Positions 5,601-6,389 of a stretch of 6,389 nt of DNA are shown in pieces. Location of the stretch: the NCBI GenBank assembly GCA_964569055.1, contig CAZMSZ010000411.1, forward strand, positions 1 through 6,389. The letters run 5' to 3'. Within the stretch, counting starts at the first letter, position 1. Every line of letters starts with the position of its first letter. The stretch is from JAWLGW01 sp964569055 (GTDB lineage: Bacteria > Planctomycetota > J058). Below the pieces are notes generated by a model that saw only the letters and a program-made list of their open reading frames with translations, did not search any database and was not told the origin of the DNA. The position numbers and the translations under genes were made by a program.

Positions 5601-6389
5601 GTGCTCTCGCACGAGGAGGCCGAGCGGGTCCGCCGCTTCTCCGACAGCGCGCCGCTCGAGACCGCCAACGCCGAGACCCTCCGCGACCGCTACGGCCTCG
5701 AGGCCGACGTGGCGGAGCGGGTCGTCCGGCTGCGCGACGCGCAGTCGATCCGGACGGCCAACCACCTCGTGGCTGCCGGCCTGAGCGAGGCCGAGGCCAA
5801 CCGGGTGGTCGAGGCCGCCTCGGCCCTCGACCCGCGCACCGCCAGCCTGGAGGCCATGGCGGCGCGCACCGGCCTCTCGATCGAGGCGCTCGTCGGGACG
5901 CTCCGCGTCGATGGCGTCGACCTCACCCGCGCCAGCGCCGAGGACCTCGAACGACGCCTCGAGATCACGGCCGAGGAGGCCGGGCGCCTGGTGGCCGCCC
6001 GGGAGGCTGGCAACAGCCTCAGCTCCGTCGAGCGCCTGGTCGAGGCGGGCCTCGGCGACGAGGTCGCGAATCGCGTGTACGAGCGCGCCCGCGGCTCGGA
6101 CAACCTCGGCACCGCCGAAGACCTGCGGCGGGTCGGCTTGAGCGACGCCGAGGTGGAGCGCCTCATGAGGGCGCGCGACCGGGCGGCCGAGACCGAGCTG
6201 AACTACGACGAGATCGAGCGGCAGACCCGCTTCAAGGTGAAGAAGTGGGCCCAGGAGGTCCGGCTGTCCGAGGCGCTCCTCCGCTCGCTCCTCCCGCGGC
6301 CCAACCCGGCCGCGACCACGGTCACCAGCGCCACCGAGGGCGAGGGCGAGGGCTTCGGCCGCACCCGCCGCGGGGCCGCCGGCCCGGTC
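2631..6389 (+). CDS. Exported protein with tandem amidoligase-like domains and HhH repeats (3' end missing)
   Basis: Open for 1253 codons, continuing past the window. Residues 1-23 are a Sec signal peptide: Arg2 and Arg6, a hydrophobic core FIALALFVVASAPL, and an ASA cleavage site before Gln24; no lipobox cysteine. Residues about 38-305 match the glutamine-synthetase-fold amidoligase family (Amidoligase_2 type): GFEFEF with Glu43/Glu45, GYELVTPP (Glu133), GVHLTLD (His167), and KYRSMNL followed by VVEFRMFD (Glu297, Arg299). Residues about 418-640 repeat the pattern: YGFELEG (Glu424/Glu426), NWEIRSIPF (Glu497), GFHLHM (His528), LEIRGF (Glu614, Arg616). Residues about 771-1184 are HhH/ComEA-like repeats. 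The tail is basic, then Gly/Glu-rich. Family members are predicted to join amino and carboxyl groups using ATP, including in peptide or cell-wall modification; the substrate here is unknown. Export to a compartment lacking ATP raises the possibility of a binding or otherwise altered role. Domain assignment is by motif only; no recognised gene name. Confidence 0.85.
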   Translation, partial: MRATARFIALALFVVASAPLASAQPETGEQPSSSASERRFGFEFEFAGRGNRIARFEEMPWENYERLMREVVLSYGGDPADIQRVDFTKPTSNLERYPSGERPLFRAEWTDPQGRTWKIEPEYVATTGLDGYELVTPPINDPNELKNVLDRIRDSGVVREGLKSGVHLTLDGTGLVRPNGDARALANLIMMHENNEPMLRRLFNPVRGGGHANRFARSIAMDHPDILAEIEALPPEERTRERLSEIFRAREGREAELHGIDPMDPEARSKLWKYRSMNLAKALDINELHNGGMGVVEFRMFDLHALADPEVHRLEARLYQAMVDRAIEMAESGETVRYVPRAAQPAGEDPAVYNTPQDPNEAKAKAREMIESFGLDPAEFEPLLERNVARHRAIPTESEFRGALEALPTGRVEHNGEAFTYGFELEGSGEGFTRIARPKDPEVNARWDGMSDAEKLAYFREVVGTNRSAVKTHFDLDLERFPWLDPSWKVEGSGNWEIRSIPFESVGEATARMREVKGLTGQSAKGFHLHMRDNGVNWETLGARGSELADFIERSSNWVWLERAKRLQTMTAIKSWSNARMTESDVNNIANMRSTSRATIRTTVPYDKSYLDLEIRGFTLFVDDIERLAKIYTEALRTENFGPWKHTENPLANGGGFGSAPESLRFVDHMERYLREVEGTEMTPELREVLEGLQHRYPSRAKGDPRALPTNVATPLLPWDRETSLDESLRRELRFRQEDYLRSLRTLANQVMNGEYGLDLAVASAEGLVRHLGITPAEAEALVAYRRSGGRLEAPEDVVRALARGPEAGRLARLTAFDLTTGDLTDPRLGLSAEDARLVSEYREAMDVLDALQRAGVTESAALDMIDRSSGLDLGSAEATAERIAERLGISVEAAERIVAYRDAHEVRGEADLRAAGLSAEEAARVLERAGAASLDLAAATRNALIDAGIEAELADRLLRYRDANRVGRGSYAWSEYEANRAALELRDRGVLSHEEAERVRRFSDSAPLETANAETLRDRYGLEADVAERVVRLRDAQSIRTANHLVAAGLSEAEANRVVEAASALDPRTASLEAMAARTGLSIEALVGTLRVDGVDLTRASAEDLERRLEITAEEAGRLVAAREAGNSLSSVERLVEAGLGDEVANRVYERARGSDNLGTAEDLRRVGLSDAEVERLMRARDRAAETELNYDEIERQTRFKVKKWAQEVRLSEALLRSLLPRPNPAATTVTSATEGEGEGFGRTRRGAAGPV
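2742..3545 (+). other. Amidoligase-like domain, copy 1
   Basis: Residues about 38-305. In order: GFEFEF strand (Glu43, Glu45), YELVTPP (Glu133), GVHLTLD (His167), a helical stretch HENNEPMLRRLFNP, and KYRSMNL followed by VVEFRMFD (Glu297, Arg299). The last block closely resembles the closing Tyr/Asn...Glu-Phe-Arg block of the Amidoligase_2 family. Between His167 and Glu297 it is about 44 residues longer than the second copy. Boundaries are approximate. Confidence 0.7.
3882..4550 (+). other. Amidoligase-like domain, copy 2
   Basis: Residues about 418-640. The same order of motifs as in copy 1 appears in a more compact and more divergent form: YGFELEG (Glu424, Glu426), NWEIRSIPF (Glu497), GFHLHM (His528, His530), LEIRGF (Glu614, Arg616). 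The acidic pair, the histidine and the final Glu-x-Arg are all kept, so this copy is not obviously dead. Similarity to the first copy outside these motifs is low, suggesting an old duplication or two separately acquired domains. Confidence 0.55.
4941..6182 (+). repeat. Tandem HhH (ComEA-like) protein repeats
   Basis: Residues about 771-1184 contain units of about 59-60 residues built from two half-units. The pattern is (L/A)G(L/I)S-x2-E-A-x-R-(I/V)-V-x-Y/R-R-D-A, about 10 residues, D-L-x2-A-G-L-S-x2-E-A-x-R-V. Units begin near residues 771, 829, 888, 948, 1021 and 1110, with a half-unit at 1080-1109 and a longer unit at 948. The segment DLTRASAEDLERRLEITAEE matches the opening of ComEA-type HhH domains. 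The tight Gly-x-Gly hairpin of DNA-binding HhH motifs is mostly replaced by GLS, GIS or EIT, so DNA binding is uncertain and a scaffold or protein-contact role is possible. Confidence 0.65.
6336..6353 (+). repeat. Tandem GAGGGC x3 microrepeat
   Basis: Three perfect copies of GAGGGC encode Glu-Gly three times (residues 1236-1241) in the low-complexity segment after the HhH repeats. It is probably a flexible linker and a spot prone to slippage in multiples of two residues. Confidence 0.6.

Noticed and set aside
2466..5765. A 1099-codon open frame on the minus strand opposite the amidoligase-like gene
   Set aside because: Its translation is dominated by Arg, Leu, Val, Gly, Ala and His with no recognisable domain. 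It is the expected mirror of a GC-rich gene with G/C-ending codons. The plus-strand frame has a signal peptide, ordered motifs and repeats.
1..6389. CRISPR arrays, insertion sequences, tRNA or rRNA genes
   Set aside because: I saw no spaced direct repeats, transposase motifs, terminal inverted repeats, or tRNA/rRNA signature; the only tandem repeats are protein-level or short in-frame microrepeats.

Overview
The window is very GC-rich (codon third positions are almost all G or C). It holds parts of two divergent transcription units separated by a 335-base intergenic region. Base composition, the gene types and the large secreted multidomain protein suggest a high-GC environmental bacterium, perhaps a myxobacterium-like (Myxococcota / former Deltaproteobacteria) lineage. 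No marker gene is present, so this is inference only.

Left half, minus strand (2295 down to 1): two genes overlapping by ATGA. The first (327 aa, complete) has an N-terminal four-cysteine zinc ribbon, a beta-rich middle and a C-terminal peptidoglycan-binding domain. The second (438 aa visible, 3' end outside the window) has an N-terminal peptidoglycan-binding-like region followed by a probable lysozyme-like segment. Neither has a signal peptide. The layout resembles adaptor and cargo pairs encoded near VgrG/PAAR-type contractile secretion spikes, but no spike gene is in view.

Middle (2296-2630): no gene is seen. It contains the minus-strand ribosome binding site inside a small hairpin, a 6-bp-stem hairpin, two short perfect palindromes about three helical turns apart, a weak sigma70-like promoter and a good ribosome binding site for the right-hand gene.

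Right half, plus strand (2631 to the end): one open frame of at least 1253 aa that runs out of the window. It encodes a Sec signal peptide, two tandem glutamine-synthetase-fold amidoligase-like domains that both keep the family's signature Glu/His/Arg positions, and about 410 residues of tandem helix-hairpin-helix (ComEA-like) repeats. An ATP-dependent ligase fold fused to HhH repeats and sent out of the cytoplasm is the most unusual item here. Taken together, the three genes may concern the cell wall (binding, cleavage, amide-bond chemistry), but the functional link between the two units is only a hypothesis.
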